DNA of 64,000 bases from Streptomyces sp. NBC_01197 (GCF_036010505.1 NZ_CP108569.1:1178001-1242000), one strand, 5' to 3'. Positions 7,804 through 14,801 are shown, counted from the stretch's first letter. Translations and numbers: made by a program. The notes: generated by a model not told the origin, from the sequence alone.

Positions 7804-8222
7804 GTCTTGCCCCTCATTTCGATTGCCTGACGAATCTGCGTACTACTCGTGTGGATGGTGTACGGAAGCCAGACTATCTCAACTCCCACCCCAGCAAAGT
7901 CCTTTTCCCACTGGTCCCCCTTAGGGGTGCCTCTCCAGTCATCTCCCTTGAAGAACTTGTTAAACCGGACCTTTTCCCAAGCTTCCAGCTTCTCCAGGCT
8001 CTCGTCTGTGACTACCCTGTCCACGCACGACATAGAGGCTACGATTTCCAGTCGCTCTATGAGAGGGACCATAGGGCTCTTACCCTTATGTCCCGCTGCT
8101 TCATCAGTCAGCACACCTGCAACTAGGTAGTCACATTGGCGCTTTGCTTGCTTTAGTAAATTCAAGTGCCCCACGTGAAAGAGATCAAATATCCCCGACG
8201 CGTACCCCACCACTACACTCAC
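7788..8222 (-). CDS. TagD-like cytidylyltransferase
   Basis: 144 residues, the usual length of glycerol-3-phosphate cytidylyltransferases. The nucleotidyltransferase signature GIFDLFHVGHL (HxGH) is at residues 10-20, followed by LLKQAK. KGDDWRG stands where TagD has MGDDWEG, and TSSTQIR replaces the RTEGISTT-type motif near the C-terminus. The family transfers CMP or AMP to small phosphorylated substrates; TagD makes CDP-glycerol for teichoic acid. The exact substrate here is not proven; an adenylyltransferase of the same fold is possible. Its presence alongside a GDPD tail protein is suggestive. Confidence 0.82.
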   Translation of the reverse strand: MSVVVGYASGIFDLFHVGHLNLLKQAKRQCDYLVAGVLTDEAAGHKGKSPMVPLIERLEIVASMSCVDRVVTDESLEKLEAWEKVRFNKFFKGDDWRGTPKGDQWEKDFAGVGVEIVWLPYTIHTSSTQIRQAIEMRGKTCERP

Positions 8223-8374
8223 TTCAGACCCCCCGCCCTTTAGCTCAGCTGCTCTAGCGTCTTTCTCTCTTGTGGATCATTTCCAGTTCCCATCCCTCCA
8301 CTTACTGACGAGCACACTGTAGCGCCCCTGTACGGGGCGTAGGGGCCTCTTCTGTGGCATCTCCCCTGGACTGG
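8223..8374 (-). other. Gap in the leftward operon
   Basis: 152 bases. A 27-residue frame (8360 to 8277, MPQKRPLRPVQGRYSVL) has AGGGGAG directly abutting its ATG, which is too close for a normal ribosome site. CGCCCCTGTACAGGGGCG-like self-complementarity lies within it (8331-8343 region). No gene is called with confidence. Confidence 0.3.
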
Positions 8375-9715
8375 TCACAGCAGTGCCAGGAGGGGGTTAG
8401 CAGGGACAGCAGGAGCCTGTACAGGGGCAGGGATGACCACACGGGGTACTGAGGTGGGCGGCACGTCAGGCACTGCCTCTGGCTCCTCTGTGGCTGTCTC
8501 CTCCTGGACCACGTATCGGTAGACCACAGGCCGACGCCCCCGGCCTGTCTCGGACTCTGCTTTGACGCACTCAACGTCGTTCATGCTCTCTACTGCCAAC
8601 TTGAGAGTGGCAGCTGTGGCCCTTGAGCCAAGAGACCGAAGCATGAGGGTAGACGTGCAGTCGGCACCCTGGTACCGGTTCAGAATCTCCCTGATCATTT
8701 CAGGAAGTGTCTTGATGGGCTTGTTAGACCCGGTTGGCTGTGCAGCATCCCGTACCAGCTTTTCCACACTGCGCATGGAGTACTGAACGAAAGCCCATGC
8801 AGCGTCAACAGCCTTGCGGTTAATGCTGATCTTCATCTGTGCAGCTGTCAGCACAGCAGCCACTCTCAGCACTTGCTCTGCCGACCTTTCGACGTAGCAG
8901 GAAAGAGACTCAGACATAGATGAAATTCGGTCCTCAATAGCGGCCCGGATCTCATCCCAGCGTTTACCTGCTTCCTTATTGAGAGTCATGGTTCGCTCGG
9001 TCTTGCGTGCCCAGTCGTATGCCTCTCTCAGTTCTGGAGTCTCAGGGAATACAGGGGTGTGATCCCAGGGAAGCATCTTGGAGCGCTCTACCACTACAGG
9101 CAGGAGCCTGTTAAAGCTGCCCCCAAGAGCGTCGACAGCACCTACGTACTTTGACCACTCCCCTGGTGTGATGTGAGTGTGGAATCCCAATACGGGCCGC
9201 TCAACTACCATGGACTCCTGTTTAGTTGTGTGCCGGATGGTGGTGCCATCCCAGCAAGCCCGAAGTTTGGTAGAGAAGGTAGGACAACGCCTAACGCGCT
9301 TTAGGTTCTCTGACCACTCCTCATCAATGATGAGGACCCGCCCATCTAGGCCACCCTCTGTACCCGCCGTATCCTCCTCCTTCTCATACAGCTTCTGAGT
9401 GAGGGACGGGCCTGAACTGATCCCACCCTCGGTGCGAGAGTCCAGGAAACCGCCAATGGCAGGCTCCAGAATGCCCCTAGCAGCCTTGAGGGCAGTTCCC
9501 TTGCGTCCGATAGAGGAGCGTCCGGCAAGCACTGTCCAGACAGCTACAGGCTTGCCATCAGAGAGCCGCACAGTACCGTTCAGAGCTGCGGAGTACATAG
9601 CCAGTACCGAGGCAAGCACCCCAATAGGGTCAGCCTCTGTCTGTGGCTCAACTGCCTTGACTGCCTTGCCAATTGGCCCATAGCACATGGCTTCAAACGC
9701 TTCGGTGTTGCTCAC
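8375..9715 (-). CDS. P-loop replication ATPase (DUF3987-type helicase-like)
   Basis: 446 residues, the largest leftward gene. A degenerate Walker A (AGRSSIGRKGTAL) lies near residues 63-75 and a Walker B (GRVLIIDEEW) near 124-133, in the RecA-like layout of DUF3987/RepA-type helicases of actinobacterial phages and plasmids. After about residue 330 comes a winged-helix-like region (PEMIREILNRYQ...LRSLGSRATAATLKLAVESM), then an acidic and Pro/Val-rich tail. It probably unwinds or loads at the phage origin. No polymerase or primase gene is visible in the window, so host functions may complete replication. Confidence 0.6.
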   Translation of the reverse strand: MSNTEAFEAMCYGPIGKAVKAVEPQTEADPIGVLASVLAMYSAALNGTVRLSDGKPVAVWTVLAGRSSIGRKGTALKAARGILEPAIGGFLDSRTEGGISSGPSLTQKLYEKEEDTAGTEGGLDGRVLIIDEEWSENLKRVRRCPTFSTKLRACWDGTTIRHTTKQESMVVERPVLGFHTHITPGEWSKYVGAVDALGGSFNRLLPVVVERSKMLPWDHTPVFPETPELREAYDWARKTERTMTLNKEAGKRWDEIRAAIEDRISSMSESLSCYVERSAEQVLRVAAVLTAAQMKISINRKAVDAAWAFVQYSMRSVEKLVRDAAQPTGSNKPIKTLPEMIREILNRYQGADCTSTLMLRSLGSRATAATLKLAVESMNDVECVKAESETGRGRRPVVYRYVVQEETATEEPEAVPDVPPTSVPRVVIPAPVQAPAVPANPLLALL

Positions 9716-9903
9716 TTACCCTCCCCAGTCTCAATGAGTGTGGCAAACCACAGGTCACCAGCCCCCCGAAAGTGCACAGATACCAACCCTTTGCGTTCAA
9801 GTGCGAACATAGTGTTTAGTCCAAATCCCTGCCCCCAATCCATGCGCCCGCCATGGGCCTGCATATAGGTCAATGCTTCATCCTGCACCTTTGTCAACTT
9901 CAC
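9712..9903 (-). CDS. Small winged-helix-like protein
   Basis: 63 residues. The pattern MKLTKVQDEALTYMQAHGG ... NTMFALERKGLVSVHF looks like a single winged-helix domain (helix, recognition helix, beta wing). The stop overlaps the start of the P-loop ATPase gene (ATGA, 9712-9715), so the two are co-translated. A DNA-binding accessory role in replication is plausible but inferred only from context. Confidence 0.65.
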   Translation of the reverse strand: MKLTKVQDEALTYMQAHGGRMDWGQGFGLNTMFALERKGLVSVHFRGAGDLWFATLIETGEGK

Positions 9904-10125
9904 TTACTCCCCCTCCAGAGCGGCCCGGACGTCGGCTGCACCCAACGGTTCGCCATCCAATAGCGCCCGAACACGCTCGATGGTGGCTCGGAGACTGGCG
10001 TTCTCGTCCCTCAGCTCTTCTGTGTACTCATCCAGCATCCTTGCAGCCTCGCTCTTAGAGTGCTCACTGCTGTATCCGGGGACACCCATCCAAAGGCATT
10101 CCAGGATCTCATCACGCTTACTCAC
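9904..10125 (-). CDS. Coiled-coil phage protein
   Basis: 73 residues with a heptad-like central helix (MLDEYTEELRDENASLRATIERVRALL). It ends one base before the next gene starts and overlaps its upstream neighbour by ATGA. It is probably a small dimer; no function is recognised. Confidence 0.65.
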   Translation of the reverse strand: MSKRDEILECLWMGVPGYSSEHSKSEAARMLDEYTEELRDENASLRATIERVRALLDGEPLGAADVRAALEGE

Positions 10126-10352
10126 TTGCTCACCTCAGGATCGATAAGGTCCGCACCATGGAGCATTCCGAAATGGAACTTACCGCCTTGTTGAATAAGA
10201 AGTGACTCAGAATCCTTTCGGATCTGCTCTGCCAATTCGTGTGCGAAGTCATTGATGTATTCATTAGCGAGAGCTTCCGGGTTTTCCAGCCTGACATCCC
10301 CCGACTTAAGCCCGTCAAGTACCTCATTGAACAGATCATCTCTTGCACTCAC
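10122..10352 (-). CDS. Small helical phage protein
   Basis: 76 residues from GTG 10352, which overlaps the TGA of the gene upstream (GTGA). It is acidic and helical (EVLDGLKSGD, ANEYINDFAHELAEQIRK), with a His-containing C-terminus (FHFGMLHGADLID). The stop overlaps the next start (ATGA). Function unknown. Confidence 0.65.
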   Translation of the reverse strand: MSARDDLFNEVLDGLKSGDVRLENPEALANEYINDFAHELAEQIRKDSESLLIQQGGKFHFGMLHGADLIDPEVSK

Positions 10353-10516
10353 TCTGACTCCCCCTTAGCAAGGATCATTTCCTGAAAGTCCATCAGTGTG
10401 GCAATCTCTCGAAGGTTGTCAGTGATGAACAGGCTACGGTTTACGTACTTGGCATGGTTAGGGTTTGGGTGACTTCTCCCGATCAACCAATCAATGATCT
10501 CCTCCCGGTTCATCAT
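10349..10516 (-). CDS. 55-residue phage protein
   Basis: Begins MMNREEIIDWLIGRSHP and ends KGESE. It has a good helical pattern and fills exactly the space between two recognised genes: its start overlaps the stop at 10513 and its stop overlaps the GTG at 10352. The second ATG (10513) may be the real start. Function unknown. Confidence 0.7.
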   Translation of the reverse strand: MMNREEIIDWLIGRSHPNPNHAKYVNRSLFITDNLREIATLMDFQEMILAKGESE

Positions 10517-10704
10517 TCCGACTCCTCAGGTTCGCCTAGTGCGTCTACAAAGAACGCAACGAATTTAGCTTCGTGCTCTTCACAGACAAGCCAGAGCTTG
10601 TCACCAATTGAAATGGTACCCTCTGCCTTCACCTTGCTGCCGTCCTTTTTCAGGCAGGCATCACATGCGTCTATCTCTACTTGCACAGTGACTCTCGCCA
10701 TCAC
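10513..10704 (-). CDS. Small Cys-motif protein
   Basis: 63 residues. C-x2-C in DACDACLKKDG and a later C-E-E-H in LWLVCEEHEAKF form a C2-CH zinc site, as in small actinobacterial zinc-ribbon proteins related to the Lsr2-type N-terminal domain (IDxCD...CxxH). It overlaps both neighbours by 4 bases or fewer. Possible nucleic-acid or protein-interaction role, not proven. Confidence 0.68.
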   Translation of the reverse strand: MMARVTVQVEIDACDACLKKDGSKVKAEGTISIGDKLWLVCEEHEAKFVAFFVDALGEPEESE

Positions 10705-10904
10705 TTATCCTCGGAGGGGTAGGCGTTCGGGTAAAACCACCCTGTCATCAGCGGTCTACCATGCTTATCCACAAACACCTTACGGATCATACCGTTTGGG
10801 AACTCGGTACGCTCAACATAGCGGGGGGCATCTCTCCAATTGGGGTAGTAAAACCCAACACCACATGGTTCCCCGTACGTATCCATCAGCACCCTGCTAA
10901 ACAT
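10701..10904 (-). CDS. Phage protein of unknown function
   Basis: 67 residues from ATG 10904, chosen because AAGGGGGAGT directly precedes it; the in-frame codon at 10925 has no such site. The protein is a compact beta-type sequence with repeated aromatic-Pro-Asn units (FYYPNW, GWFYPNAYP), which looks like two similar beta hairpins. It is the first gene downstream of the nested hairpin at 10939-11007. Confidence 0.68.
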   Translation of the reverse strand: MFSRVLMDTYGEPCGVGFYYPNWRDAPRYVERTEFPNGMIRKVFVDKHGRPLMTGWFYPNAYPSEDK

Positions 10905-10938
10905 ACTCCCCCTTAGTCGGCGCACACTCTCGCTTAGC

Positions 10939-11007
10939 GCCTAGCTGAGTACTCCATTACGGGACCGGTACTCAGCAACCGGTCCCACAAAAGCTACTCA
11001 GCTAGGC
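10939..11007. other. Nested double hairpin between phage genes
   Basis: Outer arms GCCTAGCTGAGTA (10939-10951) and TACTCAGCTAGGC (10995-11007) are perfectly complementary over 13 bases. Inside them a second 9-bp hairpin, GGGACCGGT (10961-10969) / ACCGGTCCC (10978-10986), forms. The outer right arm contains the stop codon of the upstream gene. It lacks a U tract, so it may be an RNA processing or stability element rather than a terminator. Confidence 0.75.
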
Positions 11008-11250
11008 AGCTCTATTCTGGTGTGTCTGCTCCCTTACTACAAGGTACTGACGGCATACCTCCCCTAGGAGCAACTGCCCTACAATCTCAGGGCCCGGGTA
11101 GATCTGTGAAGCCTTCACACAGTCGTTCAGCACCTCTGTAAGCGCCTTGTTCCTGAGGTTAGAGGTAGGCTCCCACGCTGCGTAAGAGGCACGGAGACAG
11201 AGGCTCTCTAGGTCACTCTCATACTGCTTCATGTATGACATGCCAATCAC
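11002..11250 (-). CDS. Helical phage protein
   Basis: 82 residues, mostly helical, ending THQNRAA. MKQYES (five codons in) is an alternative start. The gene overlaps the next upstream gene by ATGA (11247-11250) and its stop codon is inside the nested hairpin. No family recognised. Confidence 0.65.
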   Translation of the reverse strand: MIGMSYMKQYESDLESLCLRASYAAWEPTSNLRNKALTEVLNDCVKASQIYPGPEIVGQLLLGEVCRQYLVVREQTHQNRAA

Positions 11251-11582
11251 ATCCAGTACTTTCCCTCGGAGTGATACAGAGCCCTAAGCTGTCCGTTGAT
11301 CTCATCCCTAATGAGTTCGTAGCACTCTGAATTAGGGTTGTCCTCCATCCTGGACATTCGCCAGTCAAGCGCCCTCTTGATAGTCAGCATCTGCACCTTG
11401 TCCAGGTCCCACACATCTGCATCTGAGAGCAGATCAGGACTCCCCTTACCAGACATAGCCTTAGCGGCATTCACATACTCTGTACCTGTCCAGATGTTGT
11501 ACCTGTGGTGCAGCTCCAATGCCCTCCGGAGCGTTGTACGCACAAAGGCTCTTCCAGCTGCACAACCTGTAGCTACTCGCAT
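11247..11582 (-). CDS. Phage protein of unknown function
   Basis: 111 residues, with a basic N-terminus (AAGRAFVRTTLRRALELHHRY), a central NAAKAMSGKGSP loop and helical C-terminus. Downstream gene is coupled by ATGA. The GGGGTACAGCA in front of the ATG provides a weak ribosome site. A hairpin at 11612-11639 precedes it and may mark the start of a separate transcript segment. Confidence 0.65.
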   Translation of the reverse strand: MRVATGCAAGRAFVRTTLRRALELHHRYNIWTGTEYVNAAKAMSGKGSPDLLSDADVWDLDKVQMLTIKRALDWRMSRMEDNPNSECYELIRDEINGQLRALYHSEGKYWM

Positions 11583-11611
11583 TGCTGTACCCCTCTCAAG
11601 GGCATGAGAAA

Positions 11612-11639
11612 GGGACCTAGGGCGTGTTCCCTAGGTCCC
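11612..11639. terminator. Intergenic hairpin
   Basis: Perfect 11-bp stem GGGACCTAGGG / CCCTAGGTCCC with a 6-base loop. No clear U tract on the leftward strand, so it may be an attenuator or RNA-end element rather than a full terminator. Confidence 0.55.
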
Positions 11640-11664
11640 GTGCCAATCCTGCTATTCGGTTGTG

Positions 11665-11853
11665 TTACTCGTCCATGGCGTTAAGCTTTTCCAGGATGGT
11701 TGCTGTTCGGTCATAAGCCCTGTCGTATCCCCCTAGGCTCATGTTTCCCTTACGGCGGGACTCCGCTAGGTCTTCCTGCATACCCTCCAGAGCCTGCCTG
11801 ACAGTCATTCGCTCCATACTGCTGAGCATGAGTGGCTTGTCACCCACAACCAA
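11665..11853 (-). CDS. Small helical phage protein
   Basis: 62 residues as the longest frame; it overlaps the upstream gene by 14 bases. MERMTVRQALEGMQED (12 codons in) is a plausible shorter start. Helical and charged, with LNAMDE at the end. Function unknown. Confidence 0.55.
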   Translation of the reverse strand: MVVGDKPLMLSSMERMTVRQALEGMQEDLAESRRKGNMSLGGYDRAYDRTATILEKLNAMDE

Positions 11854-12043
11854 TGTCCCTTCTATTTACTGGTACTTCCTTTAGGCACTTGAAATCGTCT
11901 GCCTCTTCCGGCCACACCCGACGCTCTGCCCTTGTCGGGTACGGGGTGCAGGCTGCATCAAGGCAGTTCACACACAGAGTCCATCCCCCATCGGCTGTGT
12001 AACAGTATGAGTGACAGCTTCGGCAGGTACAGACGGCAGTCAT
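11840..12043 (-). CDS. Cys-rich zinc-ribbon protein
   Basis: 67 residues. CTCRSCHSYCYTADGG then LCVNCLDAAC gives two CxxC-type knuckles typical of a treble-clef or zinc-ribbon fold, followed by a charged tail. One of at least six Cys-rich mini-proteins in this operon. Function unknown. Confidence 0.68.
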   Translation of the reverse strand: MTAVCTCRSCHSYCYTADGGWTLCVNCLDAACTPYPTRAERRVWPEEADDFKCLKEVPVNRRDIGCG

Positions 12044-12048
12044 GCTGA

Positions 12049-12225
12049 TTACTTCCCCTTTCTCTCTACCTTGCGAGTCATCATACGGTGTTCATACTGG
12101 GGCTCATTTTTCTGGTACTCAATGAGCCTCTGCTTTGCCTCGCTCAAATCCTCTTCTGAGCAAGCATCCTCCCAACCGTACTGAGATCCGTAGTACCCCT
12201 GGATTACGTACTCAACTTCACTCAT
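12049..12225 (-). CDS. 58-residue phage protein
   Basis: Starts MSEVEYVIQGYYGS at ATG 12225, with AGAGGAGA upstream; a longer frame to 12258 is less supported. Acidic in the middle (DACSEEDLSEAKQ), basic at the end (MMTRKVERKGK), consistent with a small alpha/beta protein. Function unknown. Confidence 0.65.
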   Translation of the reverse strand: MSEVEYVIQGYYGSQYGWEDACSEEDLSEAKQRLIEYQKNEPQYEHRMMTRKVERKGK

Positions 12226-12300
12226 GCTTGTATCTCCTCTGTGTATGGCTAGCGGCACACGCAGTGCTTAGCACCTGTGTGAGCCCCTGTAAGGGCAAGG

Positions 12301-12328
12301 GGACAGCCGTCACAGTGTACGGCTGTCC
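12301..12328. terminator. Intergenic hairpin
   Basis: Stem GGACAGCCGT / ACGGCTGTCC with an 8-base loop, in the 118-base space between two leftward genes (12344 and 12225). No U tract. Possibly an RNA stability or attenuation element. Confidence 0.5.
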
Positions 12329-12343
12329 GATGCTGCTACAGGG

Positions 12344-12559
12344 TCAGTACTGGGGATCGTTGGACCAGTAGCCATCAACCGAGCAAGACACCTTCACCCC
12401 ATGAGGGAACATGTCGTCGTCTGCACACTCTTGATCTTCCCCATCACAGAGACAGTTCTTACGGAACTTCTCCGCCTGTCTCTCTGCTACCGCTGCCTTC
12501 CTGTGTGGCCCTGAGAGGTGGTCACCCGTCACCAGGAATACATGGTATTCAGTCGCCAT
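12344..12559 (-). CDS. Phage protein with paired cysteines
   Basis: 71 residues, beginning MATEYHVFLVTGDH. A middle helix rich in Arg/Lys/Glu leads to NCLCDGEDQEC and an acidic loop. C-x-C and later Cys may hold a metal. One-base overlap with the upstream gene. Function unknown. Confidence 0.65.
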   Translation of the reverse strand: MATEYHVFLVTGDHLSGPHRKAAVAERQAEKFRKNCLCDGEDQECADDDMFPHGVKVSCSVDGYWSNDPQY

Positions 12560-12717
12560 TATTTCACTCCCTCCATTGCATCTACATCCAGACCCAAAAC
12601 CTGTCCAGCGTGATAGGCGAGATCGAACACATCATTTTCATGCAGCCTGCCACCAGCCTGAATGGCACCCTGGATTTCTTCAGTGAGTGCCTGAATCAGT
12701 TCCTTTTCACTCTCCAT
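12559..12717 (-). CDS. 52-residue helical protein
   Basis: Starts at ATG 12717 (MESEKELIQALTEEIQGAI); its start overlaps the stop of the upstream gene. Two helices joined by GGRLHENDVFD suggest a small helix-turn-helix or helical hairpin. Function unknown. Confidence 0.65.
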   Translation of the reverse strand: MESEKELIQALTEEIQGAIQAGGRLHENDVFDLAYHAGQVLGLDVDAMEGVK

Positions 12718-12908
12718 CACATTGCCCCCTCGTAAGCGTCTTCTCTCTGGCATTCCTGCATGTATCCAGGGAGCGCTACGTAATCCTGATGGTTAGGTCT
12801 GTAGATTTCACAGACTGCCTCTTCACACTCCCAGCAAAGGACAGGCTCATTGCCTAGAGCAATGTCCATGCAGTCCCGACAGGCACAGGATGTGTATCCA
12901 CTAGCCAT
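12717..12908 (-). CDS. Cys-rich zinc-binding mini-protein
   Basis: 63 residues from ATG 12908 (MASGYTSCACRDCMD), with GGAAAG upstream. CACRDC and later LCWECEEAVC give about seven cysteines, enough for one or two zinc ions. Acidic tail. Function unknown. Confidence 0.67.
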   Translation of the reverse strand: MASGYTSCACRDCMDIALGNEPVLCWECEEAVCEIYRPNHQDYVALPGYMQECQREDAYEGAM

Positions 12909-12910
12909 GG

Positions 12911-13105
12911 TCACTCGCTTTCCTTTCCCAGGTACGTAACACGAGCCTGCTCCGCAGTGACAGGAGCAAGATTCTTGCGTCCCCACTCCCAAGCTCTACT
13001 TGCGGCTGCTTCCGAGCCTTGCGAGGACCACACAACATGGGCAAATGTTTCATCTACCATGTCGCGTGTCCCATTCCACTCGATTAGTGCCCAATGCCTA
13101 GCCAT
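12911..13105 (-). CDS. 64-residue phage protein
   Basis: Starts at ATG 13105 (MARHWALIEWNGTRD) after AGGAAAGGA. Alpha/beta pattern: strand, helix (SEAAASRAWEWGRKN), then strand VTYLGKE. The sequence looks like a compact swapped-hairpin fold, but no family is recognised. It ends two bases before the next gene starts. Confidence 0.65.
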   Translation of the reverse strand: MARHWALIEWNGTRDMVDETFAHVVWSSQGSEAAASRAWEWGRKNLAPVTAEQARVTYLGKESE

Positions 13106-13186
13106 ACTCAGTAGTCCTTTCCTGCGATTCTGATGGGCAGTGCAACAGACAGGAAAGCCTGCCTGCCACACAATCCAGCCGAGCCC

Positions 13187-13369
13187 TTAGCCGTAGATGA
13201 GCTGAGTTCGGTAGATGGACATAGCCTCTTGCTCCGATGAAGCTCCGAGCGAGCGCATACGGTGCTGAGCCTTCATTGCCCAGTGAGACGGCCAGTCAGC
13301 TACGTCCCGGTACGTCTGCACGTCTGACTTCTCTACGCCGACAAGCCATGCGATGAATCCAGCATTCAT
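13187..13369 (-). CDS. 60-residue phage protein
   Basis: From ATG 13369 (MNAGFIAWLVGVEKSD), preceded by the GAGAAGAGGTCA ribosome site that belongs to the duplicated 27-bp element. Aromatic residues and one hydrophobic segment near the N-terminus are visible, but it is too short for a confident TM call. Function unknown. Confidence 0.65.
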   Translation of the reverse strand: MNAGFIAWLVGVEKSDVQTYRDVADWPSHWAMKAQHRMRSLGASSEQEAMSIYRTQLIYG

Positions 13370-13373
13370 GATC

Positions 13374-13400
13374 TGACCTCTTCTCAACTTATTGGGCATG
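13374..13400 (-). repeat. 27-bp repeat, copy 1 (gene end plus ribosome site)
   Basis: On the leftward strand the repeat encodes the last four codons CPIS, the TGA stop and the GAGAAGAGG ribosome site for the next gene. It is identical to 13781-13807. Confidence 0.85.
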
Positions 13401-13605
13401 GGTCAACGAACGAGCGCTTACCGCAGTACAGGCAGTCAGAAAAGGGGATGCCCTCTACCCAGACAGACCCGATGGCCATTCCAGGGATGTAGCCCATGGT
13501 CACGTTGTTACTGCCACAGTGCCGACAGTGGTATTTCTTGTGCAGCTTGTACGAGTCTCCGAATGCGTCAAGCTTGAGTGTGTGCTTTACCAGGCTTACA
13601 GTCAT
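13384..13605 (-). CDS. Zinc-ribbon protein
   Basis: 73 residues from ATG 13605 (MTVSLVKHTLKLDAF). CRHCGSN at about residue 28 and CLYCGKR near 60 form a classical two-knuckle zinc ribbon around a glycine-rich loop, as in small nucleic-acid-binding phage proteins. The C-terminus (CPIS) and stop lie in the duplicated 27-bp element. Target unknown. Confidence 0.7.
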   Translation of the reverse strand: MTVSLVKHTLKLDAFGDSYKLHKKYHCRHCGSNNVTMGYIPGMAIGSVWVEGIPFSDCLYCGKRSFVDPCPIS

Positions 13606-13609
13606 TGCC

Positions 13610-13777
13610 CTACCACCTGTTCTGAGGGTGCTCCACAAGGTCGCTCATCTTGGCCACAAGGAAGTCATCCGTTCCAGGAAGCCTCACCATGTAATCCCCT
13701 TCAATCATTCCCGTGATCTGTCCGGCGCCTATCACGCGGCCATTCCTGAGTACGTAGACCCATGCTCCTTGGTCCAT
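13610..13777 (-). CDS. 55-residue beta-barrel-like protein
   Basis: Reads MDQGAWVYVLRNGRVIGAG and continues to a stop at 13610; 55 residues. The strand pattern (WVYVLRNGRVIG, GMIEGDYMVRLPG, DFLVAKMSDLVEH) resembles a small SH3- or KOW-like barrel. The start follows the second copy of the duplicated GAGAAGAGGTCA ribosome site by 3 bases. Function unknown. Confidence 0.7.
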   Translation of the reverse strand: MDQGAWVYVLRNGRVIGAGQITGMIEGDYMVRLPGTDDFLVAKMSDLVEHPQNRW

Positions 13778-13780
13778 GTT

Positions 13781-13807
13781 TGACCTCTTCTCAACTTATT
13801 GGGCATG
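13781..13807 (-). repeat. 27-bp repeat, copy 2 (gene end plus ribosome site)
   Basis: Identical to 13374-13400. It supplies the C-terminal CPIS, stop codon and next ribosome site, here for the 13777 gene. Confidence 0.85.
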
Positions 13808-13886
13808 AAAAAATGACGTCATCTGCAATCTGTTGTGCATCGTACTTGAGTGCGTCTCTGAGCGCCTGCCGTAGTCGCTGGAACAC
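13791..13886 (-). CDS. 31-residue phage peptide
   Basis: From GTG 13886 (MFQRLRQALRDALKYDAQQ), with the strong ribosome site AGGGGAGGGG upstream. A longer frame to 13994 would cross a hairpin and overlap the upstream gene, so the short form is preferred. An amphipathic helix ending DDVIFSCPIS. Function unknown. Confidence 0.5.
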   Translation of the reverse strand: MFQRLRQALRDALKYDAQQIADDVIFSCPIS

Positions 13887-13913
13887 TGGCCCCTCCCCTA
13901 GGTGGAAGTAAGG

Positions 13914-13942
13914 GGACACAGGGGCACAGAGACCCTGTGTCC
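13914..13942. terminator. Intergenic hairpin
   Basis: Stem GGACACAGGG / CCCTGTGTCC with a 9-base loop, just past the stop of the 13955 gene on the leftward strand. It has only a weak pyrimidine tract after it. Confidence 0.5.
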
Positions 13943-13954
13943 GATACCCCTTAC

Positions 13955-14116
13955 CTAGTGCTGCAACATCCCTGCCATACAGGTCTCCGCACACTCATCA
14001 CAGACAGGCCCTACGTGCTGTGCCTTATGTGTCCCTGCCTTCACACCCCCATAGGGATGCAGAGTTCGGGGCTTGGGCTCATCATCGAAATGCCCAGCGT
14101 TCTCACAGTTGCACAT
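13955..14116 (-). CDS. Cys-rich mini-protein
   Basis: 53 residues from ATG 14116 (MCNCENAGHFDDEPKP). Four to five Cys (MCNCEN, VCDECAETC) and His residues suggest a zinc fold of the kind seen in several genes of this operon. GGAGGGG lies a little far upstream. Function unknown. Confidence 0.62.
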   Translation of the reverse strand: MCNCENAGHFDDEPKPRTLHPYGGVKAGTHKAQHVGPVCDECAETCMAGMLQH

Positions 14117-14118
14117 GG

Positions 14119-14391
14119 CTAGACCAGCCCCTCCGGTACGCAAGGAAGATAGACACTGGAGAACTCAGCTTCCTTAGCCACCTCAGCATCCCATTCGGGT
14201 GTGTTCTCATCTGCATTGTCAGAGGCAATGTCCCCGTAGCACGCTTCATTCACTTCCTGGCGTGTCGATGCTTCAAGGTGCCAAGGCTCATCCCTGTACT
14301 TCTTAGCCTCTCGTGGCACATCTCTACAATCCCTGCCATGAATGCGCAGTGTGCCGTTGTCCGTGATGATGCTTACCCTGTAGTTGCCCAT
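14119..14391 (-). CDS. 90-residue phage protein
   Basis: From ATG 14391 (MGNYRVSIITDNGTLRIHG), with AAAGGGGAG close upstream; an in-frame ATG at 14469 would add 26 residues and couple by ATGA but would run through a GC hairpin. Beta hairpin N-terminus, then an acidic helical part (DENTPEWDAEVAKEAEF). Function unknown. Confidence 0.65.
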   Translation of the reverse strand: MGNYRVSIITDNGTLRIHGRDCRDVPREAKKYRDEPWHLEASTRQEVNEACYGDIASDNADENTPEWDAEVAKEAEFSSVYLPCVPEGLV

Positions 14392-14465
14392 TCTCTCCCC
14401 TTTGGTGACTGCTGAAAAGCAGAAGAGAACCGCCCGACTCTCGCCGGGAAGCTCTCCCACGCTGT

Positions 14466-14783
14466 TCATCTCTCTGGAATCAATTCAGCATTCGCGATTG
14501 CCGGAATGCTGGTAAAGAACTGGCCGTACTCAGTGACCATTACTGCGTACATGCCAACGATACCGCTCGGGTCGCGGAACGCTTCATCAACGAGAACATC
14601 AATTTGCTGTGCGGCTGCATCGACCTGGAATCCCGATACGCCAGTGGCTTTTCCTTTGTATGGATTCGGACCGACACAAAGCCCGTTCCCATCGATAGCA
14701 TAGGGTCGCGGAAGGGCCTGCAACTCCTCACCATGGGCCGTGATGTGATCGGTGTAGGCACTCGGTTGCAATTTCAGATACAT
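14466..14783 (-). CDS. 105-residue phage protein
   Basis: Starts MYLKLQPSAYTDHITAHGEE after the strong site AAAGGGGGAG. Alternating strands and helices, with a C-terminal block GMYAVMVTEYGQFFTSIPA. No Cys or known motif. Function unknown. Confidence 0.68.
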   Translation of the reverse strand: MYLKLQPSAYTDHITAHGEELQALPRPYAIDGNGLCVGPNPYKGKATGVSGFQVDAAAQQIDVLVDEAFRDPSGIVGMYAVMVTEYGQFFTSIPAIANAELIPER

Positions 14784-14801
14784 ACTCTCTCCCCCTTTAG
14801 T

